A DNA stretch of 64,000 nucleotides from DASPPK01 sp964399235 (GCA_964399235.1 CAYNQC010000002.1:1-64000); one strand, 5' to 3'. Shown: positions 7,937 through 16,186, counted from the first letter of the stretch. Made by a program: numbers and translations. The notes: generated from the sequence alone by a model not told the origin.

Positions 7937-8385
7937 GGCGGCCCAGCCTCGTTGAGGTTGTTCATTACCGATGTGTTGAGGGTCAAATCGCCGCTGAGCG
8001 CTCCTAGCGCATGCTGGAGATGGTAATCCGCCAGAGTCAACTGCTGCAGGCTAAGGTAGGTTTCCCTGCCGGCGCGATTCTGCTGTATGAGTCTGCTCCA
8101 GTGATGGATTAACGCCGCCAGTACCGCCGCAGGATCAATCTTGTCTGGCCCGAGGTGGAGCTCTATGCCGTCTCGATGAGTGATGATCTTATATATCTTT
8201 CCGTAGCCAATACCCTCCCCCTCGAGGGGGTCTTCACCATTCAGCACAAAACTTGGCATGGCATGAGTTTCGGTATCGTTGAGCCCTTCAAAAATAAGCA
8301 CGCCTCTTACCTCTTCACGATAATCATTAAGATCTTCCCAACGACGATACCGTAATTTACGGCCCAAAACAGTAAATGCGTCCAC
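7933..8385 (-). CDS. Hypothetical protein
   Basis: 150 residues. The N-terminal half is beta-rich ('VLGRKLRYRRWEDLNDYREEVRGVLIFEG'), the C-terminal half helical with 'LHHALGALSGDLTLN'-like pattern near the end. Encoded between the holin candidate and small unknown genes. It may be a tail or lysis-associated protein but nothing identifies it. Confidence 0.6.
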   Translation of the reverse strand: MDAFTVLGRKLRYRRWEDLNDYREEVRGVLIFEGLNDTETHAMPSFVLNGEDPLEGEGIGYGKIYKIITHRDGIELHLGPDKIDPAAVLAALIHHWSRLIQQNRAGRETYLSLQQLTLADYHLQHALGALSGDLTLNTSVMNNLNEAGPP

Positions 8386-8386
8386 A

Positions 8387-8629
8387 TCACGGTTGCCGAT
8401 CGCCCATTACCTTAACGGCGCCAGCCTCGATCGTCTTAACCCATTTCCTGCCAACCCAGATAGCTATCAGTGCCGACACTCCTGTGCCAAACCCCAGATA
8501 ATCCGGGGGAGTGCCCTTGTAGGTGGCCCAGACAAAACCGGCTATCAGCGCCATCCAAGGGATAAACACCAGCGTTAGGGTGATGGATAGCAACCCATCA
8601 GAATCGCGTAACCGAGGGATCAATCTCAT
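8387..8629 (-). CDS. Holin candidate (two transmembrane helices)
   Basis: 80 residues with two hydrophobic helices, about residues 14-36 ('LLSITLTLVFIPWMALIAGF') and 44-61 ('YLGFGTGVSALIAIWVG'), a short polar loop between them, and a basic C-terminus. It directly follows the endolysin gene with a 4-base overlap. Size, topology and neighbour fit a class II-type holin that releases endolysin to the periplasm. No sequence family was recognised. Confidence 0.65.
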   Translation of the reverse strand: MRLIPRLRDSDGLLSITLTLVFIPWMALIAGFVWATYKGTPPDYLGFGTGVSALIAIWVGRKWVKTIEAGAVKVMGDRQP

Positions 8630-9270
8630 GCCTTTTCTCCAGTGGCCTTACTTGCCAGGGTAGCTTTCCCCGGGGAGGTCTTGTAATAAGCCGACAGCCC
8701 CAGATTGTAGGCGTCTACAAAGCGTACCAGGCCGTGAATACCGCCGTTTACCTGCTTACGGGCGGATGACAGGCTCCCGTTATCAAGGGCGGTACTGATC
8801 GCCGGCCAATGGTTGGTGACGAACCCGCATAAAATATGGGCGGCCGCTTCCGGGTCGCAAGCCAGCTCGGGTTTGCCTATCAGATCGATACTGAGCAGTT
8901 CGCCATAACGATCGTAGTTCTCCCTCCCAGTAAGCTGCACGAAGCCCCTGCCGGGGTATTTGGCGCCATCCCCTGGGTGGGTATTGCCAAGGTCGCTGCG
9001 GTTGTTGTAGAGGCTGTACGGCTCTCCCCCGGGCGGAGTGTTGTACTTGGAGATCATCTCCTTGATGGGCTCGAAGCCCTCGGTCTCGGCCCGGATCGTC
9101 GCCAGCACCACCAATGGGAACCGGTAATCCTCGATGTGCCCGCCCTCGATGGCGCGAATCACGATGGGGCCATACCTCTCGATCATGCGGGCCGACCGCG
9201 CCGTCTTGCCGGCCGACAGCGGAAACATGCCCTTGATAAAGGGGACGGATAGCCAGGGGAACTTAAACAT
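8626..9270 (-). CDS. Endolysin, GH19 chitinase/muramidase-like
   Basis: 214 residues from the ATG at 9270 (in-frame starts up to 9327 are possible). The central part 'ATIRAETEGFEPIKE' supplies the usual catalytic Glu region and 'YNNRSDLGNTHPGDGAKYPGRGFVQLTGR' matches the second conserved block of GH19-fold phage lysozymes (Asn-x-Asp/Gly, 'GRGxxQLTG'). It should cleave the glycan chains of peptidoglycan. There is no signal peptide, so release depends on the holin encoded just downstream. C-terminal ~35 residues are Lys/Ala/Thr-rich. Confidence 0.85.
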   Translation of the reverse strand: MFKFPWLSVPFIKGMFPLSAGKTARSARMIERYGPIVIRAIEGGHIEDYRFPLVVLATIRAETEGFEPIKEMISKYNTPPGGEPYSLYNNRSDLGNTHPGDGAKYPGRGFVQLTGRENYDRYGELLSIDLIGKPELACDPEAAAHILCGFVTNHWPAISTALDNGSLSSARKQVNGGIHGLVRFVDAYNLGLSAYYKTSPGKATLASKATGEKA

Positions 9271-10081
9271 CGGTAGGGTTGATATCCAGCAGGCCGCCCA
9301 ACAGGACGGCATAATTAATGATGTCAATCAGGGTGTCATAGGCGCTCTCGTCATCAACCTCCAGCCCCGCGCAGTCATTGGCAATGTAGGTCTGCAGGCG
9401 GGCGATCTTATCCAGCATCCTGATCAGGATCCCTGTCCCCGCAGCAACCCCCAGGAGCTCGGCCGCCCTAAAGTTGCGATAGGGGTCGAAGGTGCCGCCA
9501 TAGTCCCGGTTCTTTTTAATCAGCAATCTGCGGGCATTTTTTGCCATTGACCTGTGCCGATCGCGCAGACATTCCCCGGGGGCTTTTACCGGGACCGGAA
9601 CCATCTCCGGATCCTCTGCCGCCGTCGTGGCCGCGTCCTCCTTGAGAGTGTTGAGATAGCGCTCCATTTTCGCCAGCATACTCGGATCACTCCAGGTCCA
9701 GGGCGGTGGGTCCGCCAAATCCTGCGCCTCTATGGCTTCCTTGACCGCAGGAGGAGGCTTGGTGGTCCAGACCTTATCCAAGTCGATTTTGGTGCCCGTA
9801 AAGAGCTCCGTGGCCTTGCCGTGCTTGATCTCAGTGTCTGTGATGCCTTGCTTGGGTGATGGCGCAGTTGGCGCTGCCGGCGGCTGATCGTCGATCACGA
9901 TAGGTGAGCCTAAATTGGGGGTGATGTACGGATCGGTAAGCTCTATGCTGGCATCCAGCTCGCCCTGCTTAAACTGTTCTGCGTAGGCGCTGCACTGTGC
10001 AACAAAAGCCTCGACCTTGGCCTTGGCTGCCTCGAGCTTGGCTTGATCCAGTTCGGGTACCTCGGGTTGGCGGTCTGTCAT
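9263..10081 (-). CDS. DUF1599 (nucleotide modification associated domain 1) protein
   Basis: 272 residues from the ATG at 10081, with GAGGG just upstream. Residues 1-170 are charged, Pro/Ala-rich and probably flexible. The C-terminal ~95 residues carry 'NRDYGG', 'NFRAAELLG', 'GILIRMLDKIARLQTYI' and 'DDESAYDTLIDIINYAVL', the signature of the DUF1599/Nmad1 helical domain found in phage operons linked to nucleotide metabolism or base modification. Related to all-alpha NTP pyrophosphohydrolase-like folds. The substrate is not known. Its stop overlaps the endolysin start. Confidence 0.75.
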   Translation of the reverse strand: MTDRQPEVPELDQAKLEAAKAKVEAFVAQCSAYAEQFKQGELDASIELTDPYITPNLGSPIVIDDQPPAAPTAPSPKQGITDTEIKHGKATELFTGTKIDLDKVWTTKPPPAVKEAIEAQDLADPPPWTWSDPSMLAKMERYLNTLKEDAATTAAEDPEMVPVPVKAPGECLRDRHRSMAKNARRLLIKKNRDYGGTFDPYRNFRAAELLGVAAGTGILIRMLDKIARLQTYIANDCAGLEVDDESAYDTLIDIINYAVLLGGLLDINPTDV

Positions 10082-10088
10082 AAAACCC

Positions 10089-10358
10089 TCAAGGAAAAAC
10101 GTTAAAGGGGAAGACTTCATAGAAGTCAGGATCGTCTGCCGGCGGCGGGCAAACACCAGTGACTGCTGCAGTAGGCTGTATTTCTTCAATCTGTACGTCG
10201 TCCTGTGGCCCAAACCTCCAAGGTCCTTCGTCCTGCATAAGCTCAAATACCCCACACTCAAGCTTCACCAAATGCACGCCGGGGTGTGCGCCCCTATACC
10301 AAAAATCCATCCCTGTGGGGACTTCCTCAAATTTCACTGTCACCAGCTTACCGTCCAT
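10089..10358 (-). CDS. Small hypothetical protein
   Basis: 89 residues. Begins with 'GKLVTVKFEEVPTGMDFWYRGAHPGVHLVKLE', a compact beta-rich element resembling small phage barrel-like proteins, followed by an acidic, Pro-rich tail. Overlaps the start region of the upstream coiled-coil gene. No family recognised. Confidence 0.6.
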   Translation of the reverse strand: MDGKLVTVKFEEVPTGMDFWYRGAHPGVHLVKLECGVFELMQDEGPWRFGPQDDVQIEEIQPTAAVTGVCPPPADDPDFYEVFPFNVFP

Positions 10359-10611
10359 CGTCTTCGCACTCCTCCAGCTCTGTCTCTAGCGCGGCGATCT
10401 CATGGTTACACGCATCAATCTCGTTGCGCGCAGCAGTAAGCTCATCCTTTAGCCTCACTATCTCTTCCTCCTTTAACCTCACTAAGGCGATCAACTCTGC
10501 CGGGGTCATCAGCTCTATGGGCTTTGGGTATGGGATGGGTGCGTCGCTCTTTGGTTGAAAGTAGCGTGGCTCTCCGAAGTGTGATTCCGGTAGTGTCGAT
10601 GTCACGGGCAA
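10348..10611 (-). CDS. Coiled-coil hypothetical protein
   Basis: 87 residues. After a Pro-rich N-terminus the region from about residue 35 to 85 is a continuous heptad helix ('LIALVRLKEEEIVRLKDELTAARNEIDACNHEIAALETELEE') expected to dimerise. Ends in a run of acidic residues. Function unknown. Confidence 0.6.
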   Translation of the reverse strand: MPVTSTLPESHFGEPRYFQPKSDAPIPYPKPIELMTPAELIALVRLKEEEIVRLKDELTAARNEIDACNHEIAALETELEECEDDGR

Positions 10612-10720
10612 TCTCCTGTAGTTGGGCCATCACCTTCATGGCCTTTCGATGCTGGGGATAGCGGCCCCCACTGTTTGAATCGGTGCGAAACTCCAGGGTC
10701 AGGGTGAGCGTCCATATCAC
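10442..10720 (-). CDS. Possible small overlapping protein
   Basis: 92 residues from a GTG at 10720 that overlaps the stop of the 54-residue gene upstream (GTGA). The first ~50 residues ('LTLTLEFRTDSNSGGRYPQHRKAMKVMAQLQEIARDI') look like real protein with a beta hairpin and helix; the last ~40 overlap the coiled-coil gene in another frame and look less natural. The true product may be real but the 3' half uncertain. Confidence 0.4.
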   Translation of the reverse strand: MIWTLTLTLEFRTDSNSGGRYPQHRKAMKVMAQLQEIARDIDTTGITLRRATLLSTKERRTHPIPKAHRADDPGRVDRLSEVKGGRDSEAKG

Positions 10721-10881
10721 CTTCTTTCCTCGTCAGCATGCTTGAGGAGCTTCTGGGTCGTCTTCAGGGCCAGGGCCGCCTGGGTCCTCCCATCCGCCCG
10801 CTCCCCTTCTTTCTCGTACAGCATCACCAGGCTCATCCACAGTCTGAGTGCTGACTCCAAATCCTTCACTCGGTTGCTCAT
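10717..10881 (-). CDS. Small helical hypothetical protein (54 aa)
   Basis: 54 residues, ATG at 10881, TGA at 10717. It overlaps the 3' third of the Cys-rich gene at 10733-11080 in another frame. The sequence ('VKDLESALRLWMSLVMLYEKEGE', then 'AALALKTTQKLLKHADEERR') is strongly helical with natural residue use, more so than the overlapping C-terminus of the neighbour, so I believe it is translated. Confidence 0.55.
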   Translation of the reverse strand: MSNRVKDLESALRLWMSLVMLYEKEGERADGRTQAALALKTTQKLLKHADEERR

Positions 10882-11080
10882 CTGGAAACTCTCGATAGTC
10901 GCTGGCTACTGGCTTGACCTCGATATGACCGTAGTCATAGTGTTCGCACAGGTAGCCGACGTTCTTGTTGTTCAGCAGGCATCGCTCATGGATCCACCCT
11001 CCCCCAGGGAGGCAATAGTGAATGCAGTTGGCGCAGGCATTACCCACTATCCTGTGCGTCTCGATAATGGATGCATTCAT
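10733..11080 (-). CDS. Cys-containing hypothetical protein
   Basis: 115 residues. Four cysteines in the first 50 residues, as C-x2-C near 'NACANCIHYC' and two more after 'WIHERC' and 'YLC', could bind a metal. The C-terminal 35 residues are Gly/Pro/Asp-rich and overlap a 54-residue gene in another frame, so this tail may be poorly constrained. Function unknown. Confidence 0.55.
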   Translation of the reverse strand: MNASIIETHRIVGNACANCIHYCLPGGGWIHERCLLNNKNVGYLCEHYDYGHIEVKPVASDYREFPDEQPSEGFGVSTQTVDEPGDAVRERRGAGGWEDPGGPGPEDDPEAPQAC

Positions 11081-11234
11081 TGCTATCCAGATGGAAGAGG
11101 GCGCCCTGAATGGCGGCGATCGTCATCCGGTAACGCCGGTCATGGGCCAGGTAGACGAGGGCATGCACCAGCGCCGCCCGGGCATTTTCATAATTATCTT
11201 CGTCGCTTGGCTTGCTTTCGATGTCTTCCGTCAT
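11040..11234 (-). CDS. Small helical hypothetical protein
   Basis: 64 residues from ATG 11234. Acidic N-terminus then helices 'NARAALVHALVYLAHDRRYRMTIAAIQGALFHL'. Overlaps neighbours by a few bases on each side. No known motif. Confidence 0.5.
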   Translation of the reverse strand: MTEDIESKPSDEDNYENARAALVHALVYLAHDRRYRMTIAAIQGALFHLDSNECIHYRDAQDSG

Positions 11235-11419
11235 CTTAATATCCCCGTAAATAGATAACCAGTCACCCACCAGATGGCAGCCACGTAGATAGCCCAGCCA
11301 ACCAGGGTCATCAAGCCCCTAACCGCCTGCCTGCCCAGACTCCCCCAGTGGGACTGATGGCAGGTTTTGCAGGGCGGGCGGATGGGGACCACCTTTCTGT
11401 TACGGACTGGCTCGCTCAC
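11231..11419 (-). CDS. Small membrane protein with Cys motif
   Basis: 62 residues. A basic N-terminus with C-x2-C ('CKTCHQ') precedes one transmembrane helix at about residues 38-58 ('LVGWAIYVAAIWWVTGYL'). Starts within 4 bases of the upstream stop. Could anchor to the inner membrane with the Cys pair in the cytoplasm. Role unknown. Confidence 0.55.
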   Translation of the reverse strand: MSEPVRNRKVVPIRPPCKTCHQSHWGSLGRQAVRGLMTLVGWAIYVAAIWWVTGYLFTGILR

Positions 11420-11709
11420 GTCTGACTCACTGACTGGCTTGGAACTAATCTCAGTATATTGGGTGAACTGGATTTGAACAGATGCGAGGTCCTTGGCCAG
11501 TAATGCTTGCCGGCCGCCCGCACCACATAGCTGCGCTCAGATCTAACCCCCCCGATACCATTGGTATAAAGGTCAGGGAACAGCTCCTTGCAGGGCATGA
11601 TGCCCGGGGGGACCACCTGCATGACAACCCCACTCTTGGCGATGGTGGTGCCCTTGGCCTGGCTCTCCCACTCCACTCGGTCCAGCAGATTGAAGGGCTT
11701 ACGCATCAT
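11416..11709 (-). CDS. Hypothetical protein
   Basis: 97 residues, beta-rich ('FNLLDRVEWESQAKGTTIAKSGVVMQVVPPG'), resembling small SH3-like or KOW-like phage proteins that start by defining a 'V.w.s...g....k.G.V..Vv..g' pattern. No enzyme motif. Adjacent genes overlap by 4 bases. Confidence 0.6.
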   Translation of the reverse strand: MMRKPFNLLDRVEWESQAKGTTIAKSGVVMQVVPPGIMPCKELFPDLYTNGIGGVRSERSYVVRAAGKHYWPRTSHLFKSSSPNILRLVPSQSVSQT

Positions 11710-12119
11710 AACGTCTCTTGTATCAGTGTCTTAAGTAGCGATGTTGCATATGGAAACTCTACTGACATTCCATGCATAATATATTCCGCAAAGTCGGCCA
11801 GAACCCGGCAGTGCAAGTAATGGGCGCCATGCGCCTCGATGGCCTCGCGAGTGACGGCATCCATGAGCCCCGTTGAGGGGCATGTAGAGGCGGCCTGTAG
11901 CCAGCAGGTAACCAGCTTAGGGTCACCGGTAAAGTCGCTCAGAATGATCACCAGCTTGAGCAGTTCATAGTCAGCGATGCAGTCGAAGCCCGGCTGTTCG
12001 TAGTACGCTTCTCGGTACTGCAAAATGCCATCACCCTCCAGGAGGATATTAGGCTGCAGCTTACCAGCCTTGTGGAGACGCTGAATGTCCTCGATGACAT
12101 GATCAATAACTTTCCGCAT
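11706..12119 (-). CDS. Hypothetical protein
   Basis: 137 residues from the ATG at 12119, chosen because AGGAGG lies five bases upstream. Helical throughout, with 'IDHVIEDIQRLHKAGKLQ' at the start and several cysteines. No recognised domain. It overlaps the end of the winged-helix gene. Confidence 0.55.
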   Translation of the reverse strand: MRKVIDHVIEDIQRLHKAGKLQPNILLEGDGILQYREAYYEQPGFDCIADYELLKLVIILSDFTGDPKLVTCWLQAASTCPSTGLMDAVTREAIEAHGAHYLHCRVLADFAEYIMHGMSVEFPYATSLLKTLIQETL

Positions 12120-12507
12120 TCCGGCCCTCCTCGGTGAGCGAATAATGAGCAGATCTTTTTCCAAAACCAGCCCGCCTGTTAGCTAAATTACGTATCTTCA
12201 TTTCCTTCCTGAGCAGCCCAAGGCTAACCAATTCATTACAGCGCCTGATCATGATGTCCTTTTGCATACCCAGAACCTCCTTGAAGTCGTTATGAGTCAA
12301 CTCCCTGTCTGGATCGTCATGCAAGGCCGATAAGATGCGTCTGTGGGACCTGATCAGCCTGCCCTGGTAGCGGTCCATCAAGGTGGGCGTTGGTGGTATG
12401 TAGGTCAGGTACCCAAACTGCGGGCCGGCCGCAGCGACCAGACCGGGGTCCTCACCACCGACCAAAAACCCCCGGTAACTGCCAGGCCCATCGTGAACCT
12501 GGAGCAT
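12103..12507 (-). CDS. Winged helix-like DNA-binding protein
   Basis: 134 residues. The stretch 'IRSHRRILSALHDDPDRELTHNDFKEVLGMQKDIMIRRCNELVSLGLLRKEM' (about residues 50-102) has the helix 1-recognition helix-wing layout of MarR/ArsR-like winged helices, with the final part ('HYSLTEEGRNAE') matching the common 'Y.LTeeGr' wing end. Likely a transcriptional or replication regulator within the replication operon. Confidence 0.6.
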   Translation of the reverse strand: MLQVHDGPGSYRGFLVGGEDPGLVAAAGPQFGYLTYIPPTPTLMDRYQGRLIRSHRRILSALHDDPDRELTHNDFKEVLGMQKDIMIRRCNELVSLGLLRKEMKIRNLANRRAGFGKRSAHYSLTEEGRNAESY

Positions 12508-12509
12508 GC

Positions 12510-13535
12510 TCAGTGATTGCGCTTATCGCGCTCACGGATGCCCTGCTCACGTAATTCAATGATCATTTGCCGGCTCTCTTCAATGTCCCGTCGCGTGTAG
12601 GCGCCAAACAGCTCAACTCGTTTTTCTTTGGGAATCTCATAGATCAGTTCTGATAGCGGCCGGAGATGTTTCATTGGTTCTTTATTCAAGAAACCCTGGA
12701 TGGCGCGCTGAATACGCAGGGAGGCATCCGCTATCTCGGAGTTGCCACGATTAGATCCACGGGCCTTGACCAGCCACTCTGCCAGACGCACTGCCGCAAA
12801 GTCTTGTGGCCCCATGATCTCGGTCAGCACCAAGGCCCGGCAGAATTCGAGCAGCCTCTGCGGATCCGCCCCGTTGAGATGGGCCAGCATGATGTTGTAG
12901 CGGACATTGGCATGGGATAGGTAACGCTTAGTGGTCCGCATCGCCCCAGCGACAAACATCAGCGACTCCTTGATGGGTTCTGCGGCCAGCCGTTGTTCCC
13001 CTGTGCTGAGTTTGCGATTGCGATAGATCATCGTGAGGATGGACAGGCAGTTAGGCTTCAGCCAGTGCTCCACTCCTGCGCGAGCATCCGCTATCTCAAT
13101 CATATCCTCCCGGGTACGATTCCAACCGGTGTCGATCTTGTCTATTGTTGATGGATTGGCGTTGTAAGCGATCGCTAACCTGAATCGGTTGTCCTGGCTC
13201 GCTCCAACCGCCAAGCGGTGCTGGCCATCGATGAGCAACCCAGTGGTATCGAAGGCGATGGGTTGGTGCGTCAGGTCGAACTGCCCGCTCGCAAACATTC
13301 TCTCGAAAAAGAGGTATGAGGCTGGCTTGAGTGTGCGATTAAATCTGTTAAGGGTTAAAAAGTACCTGGCGACCTCCGGTGTGATCTCCCGCACCACAAA
13401 GTACAGGTCTTTCCTGGAGGGGTCATTCCCGATATTCCCTACCCGTGGATGAAACATTTCTTCGGTGGGAATAGCGTAGTTCTCCTCCTCGGTTCCGGTG
13501 ATTCTCTTTGCCCGCATATCATCAATCTTGTTCAT
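12510..13535 (-). CDS. DGQHR-motif (ParB/DndB-like) phage protein
   Basis: 341 residues from ATG 13535. Contains 'LLIDGQHRLAVGASQ' (around residue 105), the IDGQHR signature shared by DndB/DGQHR proteins and ParB-type nuclease folds, preceded by 'ITPEVARYFLTLNRFNRTLKP', where such proteins place their first catalytic helix. C-terminal ~200 residues are helical and probably a dimer or DNA-binding part. These proteins are common next to phage replication genes; the exact function is unknown. Confidence 0.7.
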   Translation of the reverse strand: MNKIDDMRAKRITGTEEENYAIPTEEMFHPRVGNIGNDPSRKDLYFVVREITPEVARYFLTLNRFNRTLKPASYLFFERMFASGQFDLTHQPIAFDTTGLLIDGQHRLAVGASQDNRFRLAIAYNANPSTIDKIDTGWNRTREDMIEIADARAGVEHWLKPNCLSILTMIYRNRKLSTGEQRLAAEPIKESLMFVAGAMRTTKRYLSHANVRYNIMLAHLNGADPQRLLEFCRALVLTEIMGPQDFAAVRLAEWLVKARGSNRGNSEIADASLRIQRAIQGFLNKEPMKHLRPLSELIYEIPKEKRVELFGAYTRRDIEESRQMIIELREQGIRERDKRNH

Positions 13536-13894
13536 ACAACATCTCCGCACTGCTGTTTTAGGTTGGGCAATGTAACGGTCACCAGCCGCTCATATGCCTC
13601 TTGGTTATGCTCCTGCAAGATGGGGGCTAAACGCTCCAAGGCATCAATATTGTCCAGCATGTACCGCATATTGATGACCTGGTCCTCGCGCATGGCGGGG
13701 TCTTTCGCTCCGCTGTATTTGTAGCTCCACGCCTTCATGGCGGCGATCTTGCACTGTCCCTGGTAAATCTTTCCTGTTGCCCTCTCGATCCGCTCCCAGG
13801 TCACAACCCCATCCTTGATGTCGACCACGGTACGTTTTAGCCCCGACAGATTCCGATAGCTGTTCCCGATCAGAATTAAGAATTTCGCGCCCAT
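13532..13894 (-). CDS. Hypothetical protein
   Basis: 120 residues from ATG 13894. N-terminus 'AKFLILIGNSYRNLSGLKRTVVDIKDGVVTWERIERATGKIYQG' is a small beta-barrel-like part; the rest is helical. Stop overlaps the DGQHR gene start. No family recognised; coding supported by tight spacing. Confidence 0.55.
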   Translation of the reverse strand: MGAKFLILIGNSYRNLSGLKRTVVDIKDGVVTWERIERATGKIYQGQCKIAAMKAWSYKYSGAKDPAMREDQVINMRYMLDNIDALERLAPILQEHNQEAYERLVTVTLPNLKQQCGDVV

Positions 13895-13936
13895 TTCTCC
13901 ACCCACTATAAACTGTTATTCAGAATCTGAGCAAGC

Positions 13937-14191
13937 TCAGAATTGTGCCTCCCGATAACGCCGGCGTTGCTCCATTTTTGCATCATGATTTCTATGCATA
14001 AATACAACCACCACCATCCTGCGCACCAATGGCTGCCACTCTTCTGGGGTGACCTTCCCCAATGCTGTCCGGCGATCCTCCACGCTCTCCAGCGCGCATA
14101 TCTCGGCAACCCAATGCCTCGGGGCTTTGCTGCCCAGGTTGGAGCCTGGCGGGGATTTGTGGGCGGCCGGCGGGGTGTATTTCTTTTTCAT
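13937..14191 (-). CDS. Small hypothetical protein
   Basis: 84 residues from ATG 14191. Lys/Pro-rich start, then 'RHWVAEICALESVEDRRTALGKVTPEEWQPLVRRMVVVVF', a pattern seen in small phage proteins near DnaC-like loaders. Helical, basic C-terminus. A competing frame on the same strand (13906-14109) is Trp-rich and judged spurious. Confidence 0.6.
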   Translation of the reverse strand: MKKKYTPPAAHKSPPGSNLGSKAPRHWVAEICALESVEDRRTALGKVTPEEWQPLVRRMVVVVFMHRNHDAKMEQRRRYREAQF

Positions 14192-14370
14192 GCCGGGGCT
14201 ACCTCGAAGAAGAGGCCGACCCCTAGAATGGTGATGGTAATCAAGCGCCGGTGCGCCCATGGCTGACGCAACACCTTCACGCTGAACACATTGTGGTGCC
14301 TGAAAATGTGCGTCCACATTCCAGGAGTCCACAGATTAACCTGTCCCAGGTACCTAAAACGCATCTTCAT
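14188..14370 (-). CDS. Small hydrophobic/basic hypothetical protein (60 aa)
   Basis: 60 residues from ATG 14370 (an alternative ATG lies at 14364), overlapping both neighbours by a few bases. Reads 'LGQVNLWTPGMWTHIFRHHNVFSVKV' and then a hydrophobic C-terminus 'LITITILGVGLFFEVAP'. May be membrane-associated. Support is from overlap structure and natural composition. Confidence 0.45.
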   Translation of the reverse strand: MKMRFRYLGQVNLWTPGMWTHIFRHHNVFSVKVLRQPWAHRRLITITILGVGLFFEVAPA

Positions 14371-14629
14371 CATCGGTCTCCACGTAGCCCCGCATGGCTG
14401 GATCCTGCACGCGCTTGGGTCCGTGTTTGGGTGGGTACATGTCCTCCAGCTTGACTCCGCACTGGTGCATAGCCTCGCGCCAGCGCTCCTCGCATTCCTC
14501 GGTCCAGCCGTATTCAGCCAGGAAGCGCATATCGATGTCATACAGGGATTCCCCGTTCTCGATAGCCTCATTGATCGCCTGGGTGTACAGGGGGCCATAG
14601 GGGATGGCGCGGCGAGGATCCATGTTCAT
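14354..14629 (-). CDS. Small acidic hypothetical protein
   Basis: 91 residues from ATG 14629, which overlaps the membrane protein's stop. Helical, with 'IENGESLYDIDMRFLAEYGWTEECEERWREAMHQC' and an acidic C-terminus. No known family. Confidence 0.55.
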   Translation of the reverse strand: MNMDPRRAIPYGPLYTQAINEAIENGESLYDIDMRFLAEYGWTEECEERWREAMHQCGVKLEDMYPPKHGPKRVQDPAMRGYVETDDEDAF

Positions 14630-15216
14630 GTGACTACCCCAAACACCCACAGACTAACCAACAGCCCAAGTATGGCGCCCCTGATAGCCTCGTGAGTGTC
14701 ATACCACCAGCCAACCATAGTCGGGTTTTTGGCGGACCTTAACATGCCCCGCTTGGTAATCATCGCCGCCGTTACTAAGCTGATGGGAATTGAGATCATG
14801 CTGATCAGTGCGGCCTTAACGTTTAACAACAGGCAGGGCGCCGTACACCCACCCCAAATGAGCCCCCGCACCACAACAGACGCAAAGGGCCTCTGCGGGA
14901 GAGAGCCAAACTGCCACCATTCCTTGTTGAGAGATTGGACCTGGCCACGGAAATAATCTCCAAAGGGGACGGCCCAGCCGATGCTGATGCCCGCCGTAAA
15001 GCAAAGGGTGTACATTGCCAGGAAATATAGATTCGATAGGCCGGTCTCATCGCCCCCCGCCGCCACCACCACTAATCCGCCCCCGACAGCCATCCCATAG
15101 AGCACCTGGAAAAGCGCTTTGGTGCCCGGCAGATAGCCGCTGCCGCGAAACCTATCCAGGGTGGAGCAGGCAATGGTAAAAACTAAGCAAAACAACGTAT
15201 AAAGTAGGATTTTCAT
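14626..15216 (-). CDS. Polytopic membrane protein
   Basis: 196 residues with about five hydrophobic segments (start of the protein, ~35-55, ~65-85, ~125-155 and the last 20 residues) separated by short charged loops such as 'RFRGSGYLPGTK' and 'FGDYFRGQVQSLNKEWW'. Start has GGAGAA upstream and overlaps the loader gene's stop. Similar short integral membrane proteins appear in replication operons of podoviruses; function unknown. Confidence 0.65.
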   Translation of the reverse strand: MKILLYTLFCLVFTIACSTLDRFRGSGYLPGTKALFQVLYGMAVGGGLVVVAAGGDETGLSNLYFLAMYTLCFTAGISIGWAVPFGDYFRGQVQSLNKEWWQFGSLPQRPFASVVVRGLIWGGCTAPCLLLNVKAALISMISIPISLVTAAMITKRGMLRSAKNPTMVGWWYDTHEAIRGAILGLLVSLWVFGVVT

Positions 15217-16172
15217 GATAATTTTTTCTCCTGTTTGCGGTTGTATTCGTGTTCGGCATGTGCCCGGTAGAATTCGATATCGCCACGCGGAAACTCCCCA
15301 TTGGCACGATCGTCTGCCAGCAACATATCCAGGTCAGCGTCAACGTGAGCCTCTACAACGTCTCTCTCTGCCTTACCCGCAGGGTACTGGCTCCACATCG
15401 CTTCCATGGCCGCAGCGACCGTCTCCGTGTCTCTGACGGGGTGTATGAGCTGCCTGGGCGGGGGTTCATTGGCCAAGCCCTTCCCTGGCATCCCCAGCAG
15501 CTTCCGGATCCGCCCCAGCTCCCGTTTAGCCACGCTATTGTCGCGGTTGGTGCGGGCCAGATGCTCGAGCACTTTGGTGACTCCATTCCCCAACCCATTA
15601 GCGCCCGATAAACGTGGAGCCTGGCTAACTGCTGGCGCATCCATCAGGGTGGCCGCATAGGCATCAGGGATCCTGCCTGCGTCACGGGCAGCTATGACCG
15701 CCGCAGCGCGGCCTACAGCATCTTCTCCCAGGCTGGCAGACCATTGGGTAGGCGTGCCCGCAGATCGGGCTACTTTGAGGTGCTTGGCATAGACCTCCTT
15801 GAAAGTCATCCGGGCAGCAGTCTCATTGCCTATCTCCATCAATGGCTCGGCAATTCCCCAGGCGGCGGCCATCTCGTCGGTCCAGCACACCGTGGCGGCA
15901 TCGGTCTTTGGGATGAGCGCCCAGGCTTCCTCAACTCCAGGCCGGCCGTCCTTGCTTTGGATGATTCCAATGATGTCCCCTGGCTTGGGAGGGAAAGGGG
16001 CCTTTGCTGGGTCTTTCAGGTATTCCTTGAATGCGGCCATGATTTCATTGAATGGTATAGCCTCCAGCAGGGAGAGCCAGAAGTCTACTGTGTTTGGCTT
16101 GCATTCCTTGCCATAGGCATCCATGGTCGCGGTCAACAGATGGGTAAAGGAGTCGGTGTCTTGAACGTTCAT
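15213..16172 (-). CDS. Helicase loader-like replication protein (lambda P-like)
   Basis: 319 residues. The first ~90 residues ('FTHLLTATMDAYGKECKPNTVDFWLSLLEAIPFNEIMAAFKEYLKDP', 'FPPKPGDIIGII') match the N-terminal helical region of phage DnaC/P-type loaders, including the proline-rich 'FpPkPgdi' turn. The rest is helical and Ala-rich. It is directly downstream of the replisome organiser gene, the O-P order of lambdoid replication modules. Expected role: recruit the host replicative helicase to the phage origin. I see no Walker motifs, so it is not an AAA+ DnaC type. Confidence 0.7.
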   Translation of the reverse strand: MNVQDTDSFTHLLTATMDAYGKECKPNTVDFWLSLLEAIPFNEIMAAFKEYLKDPAKAPFPPKPGDIIGIIQSKDGRPGVEEAWALIPKTDAATVCWTDEMAAAWGIAEPLMEIGNETAARMTFKEVYAKHLKVARSAGTPTQWSASLGEDAVGRAAAVIAARDAGRIPDAYAATLMDAPAVSQAPRLSGANGLGNGVTKVLEHLARTNRDNSVAKRELGRIRKLLGMPGKGLANEPPPRQLIHPVRDTETVAAAMEAMWSQYPAGKAERDVVEAHVDADLDMLLADDRANGEFPRGDIEFYRAHAEHEYNRKQEKKLS

Positions 16173-16186
16173 AATGATTCCCCTGG

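Noticed and set aside
14626..15050. Alternative minus-strand frames in the membrane protein gene
   Set aside because: Arg/Cys/Gly-rich products; the polytopic membrane protein in the main frame is clearly the real gene.
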